From contig JAUSPJ010000236.1 in NCBI GenBank assembly GCA_030655795.1, positions 1 through 6,277 of the forward strand: DNA of 6,277 bases, written 5' to 3'. Positions within the stretch are counted from its first letter, which is position 1, and each line of letters begins with the position of its first letter. A program made the position numbers and the translations under genes. The notes below the pieces were generated by a model. It made no database searches and had not been told where the DNA came from. It saw only the letters and a program-made list of their open reading frames with translations. This DNA comes from Fidelibacterota bacterium (GTDB lineage: Bacteria; Fidelibacterota; UBA2242). Shown piece after piece: positions 1-5,275 of this stretch.

Positions 1-687
1 ATATCGTCCGCCTTTATTTTTGATCAGGTCTTCAATCTGTTCTTCGGTAATGAATCCATCCAACATACGGGTTTCATCAATCGAAGCGGCATAACTTTTT
101 GACTTTTTCGAGTTTGAATATTCATTCCAGCGAACATAATCCAGATGCAGTCCGTCAATATCGTAATTATTCACGATTTCCATGGCGACGTCAATAGTAT
201 AGTCGCGAACCGCCTGCATACCGGGTGACAACGCTCTGCTTTCGGTCATTGCAATTCCCGATTGATCACGGCAGACCCAATGAGGATACTTAGCAGCCGG
301 ACTACCGGGTGCAGTACTGGAAGCCGCGAAACAGTTGAACCAGGCGTGCAGTTCGAGTCCGCGTTTGTGGGCTTCTTCGACTGCAAATGTCAAGGGATCA
401 TAATCTGTGTATTGCGGAGAATAAGACCCCCAGGGCTCAAAGGAAGATTGATAATAGGCGGTGCCACTCTGTCTAACCTGAAAGAGTACCGCGTTCATAT
501 TCGCTTTGACATGATTATCGAGGACCTCACGTATTCTCTGTTGAGACGTTTCAACTGAGAAGGAAGAGCTGCTATAATTCCAGGTAATTACCCAGGTTGC
601 CCGGAATTCTGCATTGCCGGTCTGGGAAAAACTAAGCGATCCGATTAATAAAATAGAAAGAATGATAATTGTGACTGCTCGTTTCAA
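1..687 (-). CDS. Secreted glycoside hydrolase-like GHL10 (DUF187) protein, N-terminal part
   Basis: This reading frame stays open for 229 codons and leaves the window at its left edge, so the C-terminus is missing. It starts at TTG (687-685), six bases after an AAAGGAG ribosome binding site; no ATG fits as well. Residues 1-21 form a signal peptide (MKR, a hydrophobic run, then SLSFSQ) with no lipobox cysteine, so the product is probably exported or periplasmic. The mature part begins EFRATWVITW (27-36), the typical opening of the GHL10 family. It continues with FQVRQSG (69-75), EPW (84-86), HAWFN (114-118) and DGLHLDYVRW (178-187). In this TIM-barrel family the last motif carries acidic residues near the active site, here D178 and D183. 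Family members are thought to act on glycans or cell-wall sugars, but the substrate cannot be read here. The gene is divergent from the hydrolase gene at 935. The family call is firm; the substrate is unknown. Confidence 0.88.
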   Translation of the reverse strand, partial: MKRAVTIIILSILLIGSLSFSQTGNAEFRATWVITWNYSSSSFSVETSQQRIREVLDNHVKANMNAVLFQVRQSGTAYYQSSFEPWGSYSPQYTDYDPLTFAVEEAHKRGLELHAWFNCFAASSTAPGSPAAKYPHWVCRDQSGIAMTESRALSPGMQAVRDYTIDVAMEIVNNYDIDGLHLDYVRWNEYSNSKKSKSYAASIDETRMLDGFITEEQIEDLIKNKGGRY

Positions 688-693
688 TTGATT

Positions 694-700
694 CTCCTTT
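694..700 (-). promoter_or_regulatory. Ribosome binding site deciding the TTG start
   Basis: Read on the minus strand this is AAAGGAG, ending six bases before TTG at 687. The spacing is ideal, and the codons that follow encode a clean signal peptide. This is the main reason for choosing the non-ATG start of the GHL10-like gene. Confidence 0.8.
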
Positions 701-717
701 TTATTGAACGGTAATAA

Positions 718-744
718 TTTATAGATAATTCGTCAACCTTACAA
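718..744 (-). promoter_or_regulatory. Possible promoter of the GHL10-like gene
   Basis: On the minus strand TTGTAA (744-739) and TATAAA (723-718) resemble -35 and -10 boxes, but the 15-bp spacer is short. An overlapping choice, TAAATT at 17 bp, is a poorer match. The position, about 30 bp before the start codon in the divergent 247-bp intergenic region, is sensible. It is a guess from motif similarity only. Confidence 0.3.
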
Positions 745-872
745 TCAGCTTTTTCCGAAATTGTCACAAAGCAAATTTTTACCCGAATTGTTAAAATTAT
801 TTATCAATTGGCAATAATCGTCTTTGCCTCTTTCAAAAAAAATCCGGAAATTCAACAGGTTTAAGTGATTCT

Positions 873-902
873 TTGGATTATTCAATTTTAAACAAGTATA
901 TG
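873..902 (+). promoter_or_regulatory. Possible promoter of the hydrolase-aldehyde dehydrogenase pair
   Basis: TTGGAT (873-878) and TATATG (897-902) are separated by 18 bp and lie about 33 bp upstream of the ATG at 935. Both boxes match the sigma-70 consensus only in part. The rest of the divergent intergenic region (688-934) is AT-rich, with no other clear signal. Confidence 0.25.
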
Positions 903-934
903 TCTGTAAAAGGTGCAGGAGAATTAATCGGGTT

Positions 935-1753
935 ATGAAGAAGTTATTCCTACTTATTCTGTTTTTAGCTGTTATTGTATTGGGTATTTTTATTTTACGG
1001 AAGAACCCGGAAGATCAACTGAAAAAGATCGTTTATCCTTCAGAATTTCGGGTGATGACATATAACATTCATCATGGCGTTGGCAACGACGGGATGTACA
1101 GTTTGTCCCGAATCGTACGGGTTATCCGGGAACACGCTCCGCACATTGTCTGTTTAAATGAGGTGGATTATAAAACCGAACGTACCTATCGCGATGATCA
1201 GGCCCGGATTCTGGCAGCTGAGTTGGGTATGGAATTTACCTTTGCCCGAAACCTGCCACTTCAGGGAGGCTGGTACGGAAACGCAATTCTCTCAAAATAT
1301 CCGATCTATTTTTCAGAAAATAAAATTCTGTCCAAGCGCGATGGTGATGAACCCCGTGGAGCGCTTCACACAATTATTTCTGTTAATAATCAGAAACTTC
1401 ACGTATACGGGACGCATTTAAGTACCGATTCGCTCAGCAACTCCGCTGAACTGAAGGAATTATTAAATCACGCCCTGGATTGGGGACTTGATGAACCCAC
1501 TATCATAGCTGGTGATCTGAATACGCCACCGGGTTCAAAACAAATAAACGATTTAACCTATTATTTTTATGATATTGGCGCGCTTGCAAAACAGGAATAT
1601 AAAACGTATCCATCCGCCAATCCGGAAAAGCGTATCGATTATATCTTTATGAATGATAAACTCGTACCGTTCTCGGTTCAAACTATTGAAAATGATCATA
1701 GCCGTGTGGCCAGCGATCATCTTCCGGTTGTGGCAAAGTTTCGGATTAAATAA
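935..1753 (+). CDS. Endonuclease/exonuclease/phosphatase-family hydrolase with N-terminal membrane anchor
   Basis: This 272-residue protein is complete. Residues 1-21 (MKK followed by a long hydrophobic run) form an uncleaved anchor or signal peptide, so the catalytic domain probably lies outside the cytoplasm. Every hallmark of the metal-dependent EEP fold is present in order: MTYNIHHG (N44), CLNEVD (metal ligand E76), NAILSKYP (N116), GTHLST (H161), IAGDLNT (D194, N196), RIDYIF (D235) and SDHLPV (D261, H262). It looks catalytically intact. The fold cleaves phosphodiesters or phosphomonoesters in nucleic acids, phospholipids or inositol phosphates, and nothing here chooses among them. The AGGAG at 917-921 sits 13 bases before the ATG, rather far. 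The next gene starts 39 bp downstream on the same strand, so the two are probably cotranscribed. Fold assignment is firm; substrate is unknown. Confidence 0.9.
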   Translation: MKKLFLLILFLAVIVLGIFILRKNPEDQLKKIVYPSEFRVMTYNIHHGVGNDGMYSLSRIVRVIREHAPHIVCLNEVDYKTERTYRDDQARILAAELGMEFTFARNLPLQGGWYGNAILSKYPIYFSENKILSKRDGDEPRGALHTIISVNNQKLHVYGTHLSTDSLSNSAELKELLNHALDWGLDEPTIIAGDLNTPPGSKQINDLTYYFYDIGALAKQEYKTYPSANPEKRIDYIFMNDKLVPFSVQTIENDHSRVASDHLPVVAKFRIK

Positions 1754-1792
1754 ACTGAACGAAATAAATTTCAAAAGAGGAGAAGAGTTAAA

Positions 1793-3328
1793 ATGGTTGA
1801 TTTCTTAAAAGAATTGGGAATCGAGGAAGTAAACTATGGCGCCAGCCTGGGAAACAGCGATGGCTGGATCAAAACCAAAGGGAAAGAACTGCTCAGCTAT
1901 TCGCCAATTGACGGAAAACCGATTGCGAAAGTCATTCAGGCTACCGCTGAAGATTACGAGACGGTAATCTGCGAGGCGCAGAAAGCATTTGCAAGCTGGC
2001 GGATGATTCCGGCTCCCCAAAGAGGACTTATTGTCAGGGAAATCGGTGAAATATTGCGGAAGTATAAAGAACCCTTAGGCAAACTCGTGACGCTCGAAAT
2101 GGGTAAAATCAAAGCAGAAGGCATGGGCGAAGTTCAGGAAATGATCGATATTGCGGATTTTGCCGTCGGCCAAAGCCGGATGCTGTACGGTTCCACAATG
2201 CACAGCGAACGTCCCAAACATCGCATGTACGATCAGTATCATCCCTATGGAGTTATTGGGATTATTACGGCATTTAATTTCCCTGTTGCTGTCTGGGCCT
2301 GGAATTCCTTGATTGCTGCGGTTTGTGGCGATGTTAATGTGTGGAAACCAAGTTCCAAAGCGCCGCTCACCGCGATTGCCGTACAGAAAATCATTGCCCC
2401 GGTTGTTGATAAATACAATATAAAGGGTGTCTTCAACATGGTCATAGGCAAAGGATCGGAAGTCGGCGAACTGATGATTAATGATAAACGTGTGCCATTG
2501 ATCAGCATGACGGGCAGTACCGCCATGGGTAAACGAATCGGCGAAGCCGTCGGAAAACGACTGGGCCGTACCATTCTGGAACTAGGTGGAAATAACGCTA
2601 TAATCGTGACCGAAGATGCCGATCTGGATATGGCTGTCCGCGCCACTCTTTTTGGCGCCGTTGGTACCGCCGGGCAGCGCTGTACATCGACCCGTCGGAT
2701 CATTATTCATAAATCAGTGAAAGAAAAATTCGTCGGCAGCCTCGTAAAAGCGTACTCCCAGGCGCCCATCGGTAATCCGCTAAATGACGGTGTATTAATG
2801 GGGCCGGTGATCGATCAGGCCGCTGTTGATCTGATGATGACAGCAATCGCTAAAGCAAAGCAATCCGGCGCAAAACTACTGTATGGTGGCAATGTTCATA
2901 AAATTGCTGGAATGGAAGCCGGTTTTTATGTACAGCCGACAATCATGGAAGCGAAGAATGATTATGATATTGTCCAGGAAGAAACCTTTGCGCCTATTCT
3001 CTATATCATCGAATATGAAGATTTTGATGAAGCCATTCGTATTCATAACGATGTCCCCCAGGGATTAAGTTCAGCGGTTTTTACGTCATCGATGTATTAC
3101 CAGGAGCAGTTCCTGTCGCACATCGGTTCCGATTGTGGAATCGCCAATGTTAATATTGGGACCTCGGGAGCTGAAATTGGTGGCGCTTTCGGTGGAGAAA
3201 AAGAGACTGGCGGCGGACGTGAATCAGGTTCCGACGCTTGGAAAGCCTATATGCGCCGGCAGACCAATACCATAAACTGGGGCAAGGAACTGCCGCTGGC
3301 GCAGGGAATCAAATTCGATATTAATTAG
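1793..3328 (+). CDS. Antiquitin-like (ALDH7-family) aldehyde dehydrogenase
   Basis: This is a complete 511-residue NAD(P)-dependent aldehyde dehydrogenase. A strong GAGGAG site (1777-1782) lies 10 bases before the ATG. Catalytic and cofactor features are visible: ITAFNFP with N162, VWKPSS with K185, the nucleotide-binding turn TGSTAMGK (240-247), the general base E263 in LELGGNN, the nucleophile C297 in GTAGQRCTSTRR, and ETF (397-399). Several stretches closely match vertebrate antiquitin as I remember it: YHPYGVIGIITAFNFPVAV, SGAEIGGAFGGEKETGGGRE, DAWKAYMRR and the C-terminal LPLAQGIKF. ALDH7 enzymes oxidise alpha-aminoadipic semialdehyde (in equilibrium with piperideine-6-carboxylate) to alpha-aminoadipate in lysine breakdown, and also act on other aldehydes and in stress tolerance. 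No other lysine-catabolic gene is in the window, so the physiological substrate is inferred. It probably shares a transcript with the upstream hydrolase gene. I see no clear terminator in the bases just after the stop. Confidence 0.93.
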   Translation: MVDFLKELGIEEVNYGASLGNSDGWIKTKGKELLSYSPIDGKPIAKVIQATAEDYETVICEAQKAFASWRMIPAPQRGLIVREIGEILRKYKEPLGKLVTLEMGKIKAEGMGEVQEMIDIADFAVGQSRMLYGSTMHSERPKHRMYDQYHPYGVIGIITAFNFPVAVWAWNSLIAAVCGDVNVWKPSSKAPLTAIAVQKIIAPVVDKYNIKGVFNMVIGKGSEVGELMINDKRVPLISMTGSTAMGKRIGEAVGKRLGRTILELGGNNAIIVTEDADLDMAVRATLFGAVGTAGQRCTSTRRIIIHKSVKEKFVGSLVKAYSQAPIGNPLNDGVLMGPVIDQAAVDLMMTAIAKAKQSGAKLLYGGNVHKIAGMEAGFYVQPTIMEAKNDYDIVQEETFAPILYIIEYEDFDEAIRIHNDVPQGLSSAVFTSSMYYQEQFLSHIGSDCGIANVNIGTSGAEIGGAFGGEKETGGGRESGSDAWKAYMRRQTNTINWGKELPLAQGIKFDIN

Positions 3329-3465
3329 TATTATGACAATCCTTAATGAATTACCTTATCGATATTTGATAGTTAAAATTGGAGGATAAAATAGAGATTG
3401 ATTTAAGAACAAGGATTAACGATTTTTAATTTAAGAATTTAAAACAGATGAATAAATTTGACCTT

Positions 3466-3487
3466 TTCCGAAGGAATCCCTGCGGGA
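3466..3487 (+). repeat. 22-bp double mini-hairpin repeat, copy 1 (insert 1 of the S23 gene)
   Basis: This copy consists of two abutting 11-nt palindromes, TTCCGAAGGAA (stem TTCC/GGAA, loop GAA) and TCCCTGCGGGA (stem TCCC/GGGA, loop TGC). It sits exactly between codons 6 and 7 of the reconstructed S23 gene (MNKFDL then EERLINF) and shifts the frame by one. It matches copy 2 at 19 of 22 positions and copy 3 at 17 of 22. I see no target-site duplication. Confidence 0.85.
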
Positions 3488-3538
3488 GAAGAACGATTAA
3501 TTAATTTTTCGGTATTGGTAATTGAAATAGCGAATTTA

Positions 3539-3589
3539 CCCCGTGAAATAGTTTTGCTCGTCTTGTGGACTACACAAAGTTTGGCGAAG
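3539..3589 (+). repeat. 51-bp palindromic insert 2 of the S23 gene
   Basis: This stretch has no counterpart in the S23 family and lies between EIANL and PFQKAGKI, in the loop joining helices 1 and 2. Its length is a multiple of three and it has no in-frame stop. It begins with the arm CCCCGTGAAATA and contains the hairpin TTGTG/CACAA (3563-3567 with 3573-3577). At its end is an 11-nt mini-hairpin, TGGC-GAA-GCCA (3582-3592), reaching three bases into the following codons. CC occurs at both edges, so the insert could be shifted by up to two bases. Confidence 0.65.
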
Positions 3590-3613
3590 CCATTTCAAAA
3601 GGCAGGTAAAATT

Positions 3614-3640
3614 AAAATCTTCGATTTTATTTCACAGGGT
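3614..3640 (+). repeat. 27-bp palindromic insert 3 of the S23 gene
   Basis: This lies between PFQKAGKI and ESGQLIRSG; removing it gives the family's normal spacing from AGK to GQL. It holds a hairpin with a 7-bp stem and 3-nt loop (TAAAATC, TTC, GATTTTA; 3613-3629). It ends with TATTTCACAGGGT (3628-3640), complementary at 12 of 13 positions to ACCCCGTGAAATA (3538-3550) at the start of insert 2. Inserts 2 and 3 may therefore be the ends of one paired structure. Confidence 0.65.
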
Positions 3641-3698
3641 GAATCGGGACAATTAATTCGCTCGGGAACTTCTGTTTCATTGAATTACGGAGAGGCGC

Positions 3699-3720
3699 TT
3701 CCGAAGGAATGCCTGTGGCA
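3699..3720 (+). repeat. 22-bp double mini-hairpin repeat, copy 2 (insert 4 of the S23 gene)
   Basis: The two 11-nt units are TTCCGAAGGAA and TGCCTGTGGCA (stem TGCC/GGCA, loop TGT). Removing exactly these 22 bases joins C at 3698 to AAAGTGGA, giving the codons CAA AGT GGA. This restores NYGEA-QSG-ESRKDFIH, the conserved core of the family. Compared with copy 1, the second stem changes C to G on one side and G to C on the other, so pairing is kept. Confidence 0.85.
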
Positions 3721-3751
3721 AAAGTGGAGAATCAAGAAAAGATTTTATTCA

Positions 3752-3819
3752 ACCCGGTAGATAATTAATTAGAGAATCTTGAGAGGTTATATTTTAAACG
3801 AAATATCTAACGGGGTGAA
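3752..3819 (+). repeat. 68-bp inverted-repeat insert 5 of the S23 gene
   Basis: This stretch splits one codon between ESRKDFI and KIKVVLKE; removal restores CAT (H). The outer arms, counted with their flanks, are ATTCAACCCGGTAGATA (3747-3763) and TATCTAACGGGGTGAAT (3804-3820), complementary at 15 of 17 positions. An inner hairpin ATATTT/AAATAT lies at 3789-3806. It contains the stops that end the upstream reading frame. Its arms resemble those of inserts 2 and 3 (ACCCCGT followed by an A-rich ATA). Confidence 0.75.
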
Positions 3820-4010
3820 TAAAATAAAAGTTGTATTAAAAGAATTAAGAGAAACTTTCGTCTGTTTGAAAATCATTTACAGAACAAAACTTTACAAATC
3901 GGATATAAAGATGCAAGAAGCACTGAAAGAAAATAACGAATTAATATCAATATTCGTTAAAAGTGTGGAAACAGCCCAAACAAACATGGAAAGATAAATT
4001 GCAAATCAAG

Positions 4011-4052
4011 CATACTTCAAAAATCAGAAATCGGTGTTCCTTGTTGGATATT
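4011..4052 (+). repeat. Degenerate 7-bp periodic tract, six units
   Basis: Starting 14 bases after the S23 stop, the sequence breaks into six heptads: CATACTT, CAAAAAT, CAGAAAT, then CGGTGTT, CCTTGTT, GGATATT. Five begin with C and all end with T. The units are divergent, so the periodicity is weaker than in the two later tracts. Confidence 0.5.
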
Positions 4053-4277
4053 AAAAAAAAACAGATTATATAACGAAGACCAGCACATAACAGCGCTTAA
4101 CAATAACCTAGGGCAGATGGTGGTTTTTATGAAAAGAATGAACAAAATATAATCTTTGGTGGAGGTCTTAAAAATCTGAGGATAAAATGCCTGGTTTTTT
4201 AGCTGCATCCCGGTAAGATAAATTTGGGGTACACGGTATATCCAATATTTGTTAGTATCTTACAAGTCAATTTCTTG

Positions 4278-4293
4278 TCCCGACGCGTCGGGA
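4278..4293. repeat. Perfect 16-bp palindrome
   Basis: TCCCGACGCGTCGGGA is identical to its own reverse complement and is GC-rich in an AT-rich setting. It could be a hairpin of the same REP-like class as the nearby elements, or an operator-like site. There is no T-run after it, so it is not a classical terminator. Confidence 0.7.
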
Positions 4294-4330
4294 GTATATT
4301 TTAATTTCTCGACGCTAAAAAGCATAATGT

Positions 4331-4353
4331 ATATCAAATATCAAATATCAAAT
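4331..4353 (+). repeat. 7-bp tandem repeat ATATCAA, 3.3 copies
   Basis: Three exact copies of ATATCAA (equivalently CAAATAT in another register) plus a partial copy lie in an AT-rich context. The unit belongs to the CAAANNN pattern also seen, on the opposite strand, at 4420-4451. Confidence 0.8.
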
Positions 4354-4419
4354 TTTTTCAGAGACACCTGTTACACAAATTATTTTCGGAGGCTGAGATT
4401 AGAGAAAGCGATCTTAAAA

Positions 4420-4451
4420 TTTGCATTTTGAAGTTTGCAATTTGCAATTTG
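4420..4451 (+). repeat. 7-bp tandem repeat TTTGCAA, about 4.5 copies
   Basis: The units are TTTGCAT, TTTGAAG, TTTGCAA, TTTGCAA and a final TTTG, in exact 7-bp register. The tract directly abuts copy 3 of the 22-bp double hairpin. Read on the minus strand, the units become CAAATTG, CAAACTT, CAAAATG, the same CAAANNN pattern as the plus-strand tract at 4331. Confidence 0.8.
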
Positions 4452-4473
4452 TGCCGAGGGCATCCCTTTGGGA
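4452..4473 (+). repeat. 22-bp double mini-hairpin repeat, copy 3
   Basis: The units are TGCCGAGGGCA (stem TGCC/GGCA, loop GAG) and TCCCTTTGGGA (stem TCCC/GGGA, loop TTT). All eight stem pairs form. Relative to copies 1 and 2 the first stem changes T to G and A to C together. This copy is not inside a recognisable gene. Confidence 0.75.
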
Positions 4474-4504
4474 AAATTCTGGTTTATCCAGGTTAGGGTG
4501 TTGC

Positions 4505-4531
4505 AAAGGGCAGGAACTTTACCTGTCCTTT
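4505..4531 (+). terminator. Stable hairpin before rsmI, possible terminator or leader element
   Basis: AAAGGGCAGG (4505-4514) pairs with CCTGTCCTTT (4522-4531) over 10 positions including one G-U, with a 7-base loop. It is followed by GTTTATAAT, a weak T tract. It could end transcripts coming from the island, or sit in the rsmI leader, 27 bases before the start codon. Confidence 0.45.
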
Positions 4532-4534
4532 GTT

Positions 4535-4540
4535 TATAAT
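4535..4540 (+). promoter_or_regulatory. Isolated perfect -10 box (TATAAT) before rsmI
   Basis: TATAAT ends 18 bases before the rsmI ATG. No convincing -35 box lies 16-18 bp upstream, where the hairpin stem sits. If used, the leader would be only about 10-12 bases, in keeping with the poor ribosome binding site of rsmI. It may equally be chance in AT-rich DNA. Confidence 0.25.
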
Positions 4541-4558
4541 AACTGCTAAATTCAGGTC

Positions 4559-5260
4559 ATGAGCAAAGGTATTCTTTACATCGTTTCGACGCCTATTGGG
4601 AATCTGGAAGATATTACCCTTAGGGCTATTGATATTCTAAAAACTGTCGATATAATCGCCTGCGAGGATACCCGGCATTCCGCAAAACTACTGAGTCATT
4701 ACGACATTCAAACGAAGAAAATCAGTTACTATGATGAAATCGAGGATAAGCGCAGCGGCACGCTGATTCGGATGCTTGATTCCGGGAAAAATGTTGCGTT
4801 AATTTCCGATGCCGGAACTCCGGGAATCAGCGATCCCGGATATCGGATTATCCAAAAAGCGGTTGATGCGGATATATCCGTAATTCCGGTGCCGGGTCCA
4901 TCATCATTACTCGCGGCGCTGGTCTCATCAGGATTTGCGACTGATCGCTTTTGCTTTGAGGGATTTTTACCGCGAAAAAAAGGACGCAAGACCCGATTCG
5001 AGGAACTGGCAATTGAACCTCGTACAATGATCATATTCGAGAGCCCGGTCCGGCTGCTGAAAACCCTGACAGATTTGTATTCCTATTTTGGAGACCGGCG
5101 GATTGTTGTTGGACGTGAAATGACCAAATATTATGAGGAATATGTGCGGGGCAATATCCCGGAAGTAATCAGTCATTTTGAGAAAACGAAACCCCGCGGA
5201 GAATTCGTACTGGTAATTGAGGGTTTGACCCGAAAGTTGAAAAAATCAACTTCCGAATAA
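4559..5260 (+). CDS. rsmI: 16S rRNA 2'-O-ribose C1402 methyltransferase RsmI
   Basis: RsmI uses S-adenosylmethionine to methylate the ribose of C1402 in the ribosomal decoding centre. All family signatures are present: YIVSTPIGNLEDITLRA (7-23), ACEDTRHSAKLL (34-45), LISDAGTPGISDPGYR (81-96), VPVPGPSS-type motif at 109-116, FEGFLPRKKGRK (133-144), ESPVRLL (161-167), GREMTKYYEE (185-194) and RGEFVLVIEG (213-222). At 233 residues it is shorter than the E. coli protein because the C-terminal extension is absent; short forms are common. The ATG is supported by the usual family N-terminus. The only Shine-Dalgarno-like bases (AGG, 4554-4556) are two bases from the start, so initiation may be weak or leaderless-like. 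The next gene follows after 15 bp, suggesting cotranscription. Confidence 0.96.
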   Translation: MSKGILYIVSTPIGNLEDITLRAIDILKTVDIIACEDTRHSAKLLSHYDIQTKKISYYDEIEDKRSGTLIRMLDSGKNVALISDAGTPGISDPGYRIIQKAVDADISVIPVPGPSSLLAALVSSGFATDRFCFEGFLPRKKGRKTRFEELAIEPRTMIIFESPVRLLKTLTDLYSYFGDRRIVVGREMTKYYEEYVRGNIPEVISHFEKTKPRGEFVLVIEGLTRKLKKSTSE

Positions 5261-5275
5261 GACAATATATATTTC

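Larger units (their letters stand above)
3448..3997 (+). pseudogene. Four-helix-bundle (S23/bAvd-like) gene interrupted by five short palindromic inserts
   Basis: The pieces, in order, are MNKFDL (3448-3465), EERLINF to EIANL (3488-3538), PFQKAGKI (3590-3613), ESGQLIRSGTS to NYGEA (3641-3697), QSG (base 3698 plus 3721-3728), ESRKDFIH (from 3729) and KIKVVLKELRETF to the TAA at 3997. This is the whole four-helix-bundle family protein of the 23S rRNA intervening-sequence type, also related to the DGR accessory protein Avd. Removing 3466-3487, 3539-3589, 3614-3640, 3699-3720 and 3752-3819 (22+51+27+22+68 = 190 bp) leaves 360 nt, that is 119 codons plus stop, with no other defect. As written, the 22- and 68-bp inserts break the frame; the 51- and 27-bp inserts are in frame and stop-free. 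There is no good ribosome binding site before 3448. The family call is firm. Whether it is dead, or the inserts are somehow bypassed, cannot be told from sequence. Confidence 0.85.
3998..4558. other. AT-rich intergenic region without a recognisable gene
   Basis: No frame on either strand here gives a recognisable protein; the few short open frames lack ribosome binding sites and family motifs. The region holds three 7-bp periodic tracts, a 16-bp palindrome, a third copy of the 22-bp double hairpin and a stable hairpin just before rsmI, listed separately. The stretch 4053-4277 holds nothing I can name. Together with the broken S23 gene it looks like an accreted repeat island rather than a lost operon. 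Confidence 0.7.

Noticed and set aside
262..558. 98-codon open frame on the plus strand
   Set aside because: It is antisense to the GHL10-like gene, whose signal peptide and conserved motifs are clear on the minus strand.
2245..2703. 152-codon open frame on the minus strand
   Set aside because: It lies wholly inside the aldehyde dehydrogenase gene, has no family motif, and is the antisense shadow of a strongly conserved coding sequence.
3458..3997. Two separate small genes, 3458-3760 and 3779-3997
   Set aside because: Both frames carry halves of one four-helix-bundle protein. The first ends inside insert 5 and the second begins inside it, so the apparent gene ends are created by the insert rather than by real start and stop sites.
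4095..4101. GCTTAAC, matching the RYYYAAC core of an integron attC site
   Set aside because: No matching GTTRRRY core or attC-like imperfect palindrome lies at a suitable distance, and there is no integrase gene in the window.
4017..4431. Short open frames of about 60 codons on either strand (4017-4208 minus, 4249-4431 plus)
   Set aside because: They have no ribosome binding site or recognisable motif, and they run through tandem repeats and palindromes.
4331..4451. Heptad tracts as a CRISPR array or replication-origin iterons
   Set aside because: Units of 7 bp without spacers are not CRISPR repeats, and no cas, rep or dnaA gene is in the window.
3329..4558. A diversity-generating retroelement, suggested by the Avd-like fold of the S23 protein
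   Set aside because: There is no reverse transcriptase gene and no template/variable repeat pair with adenine-specific differences in the window.
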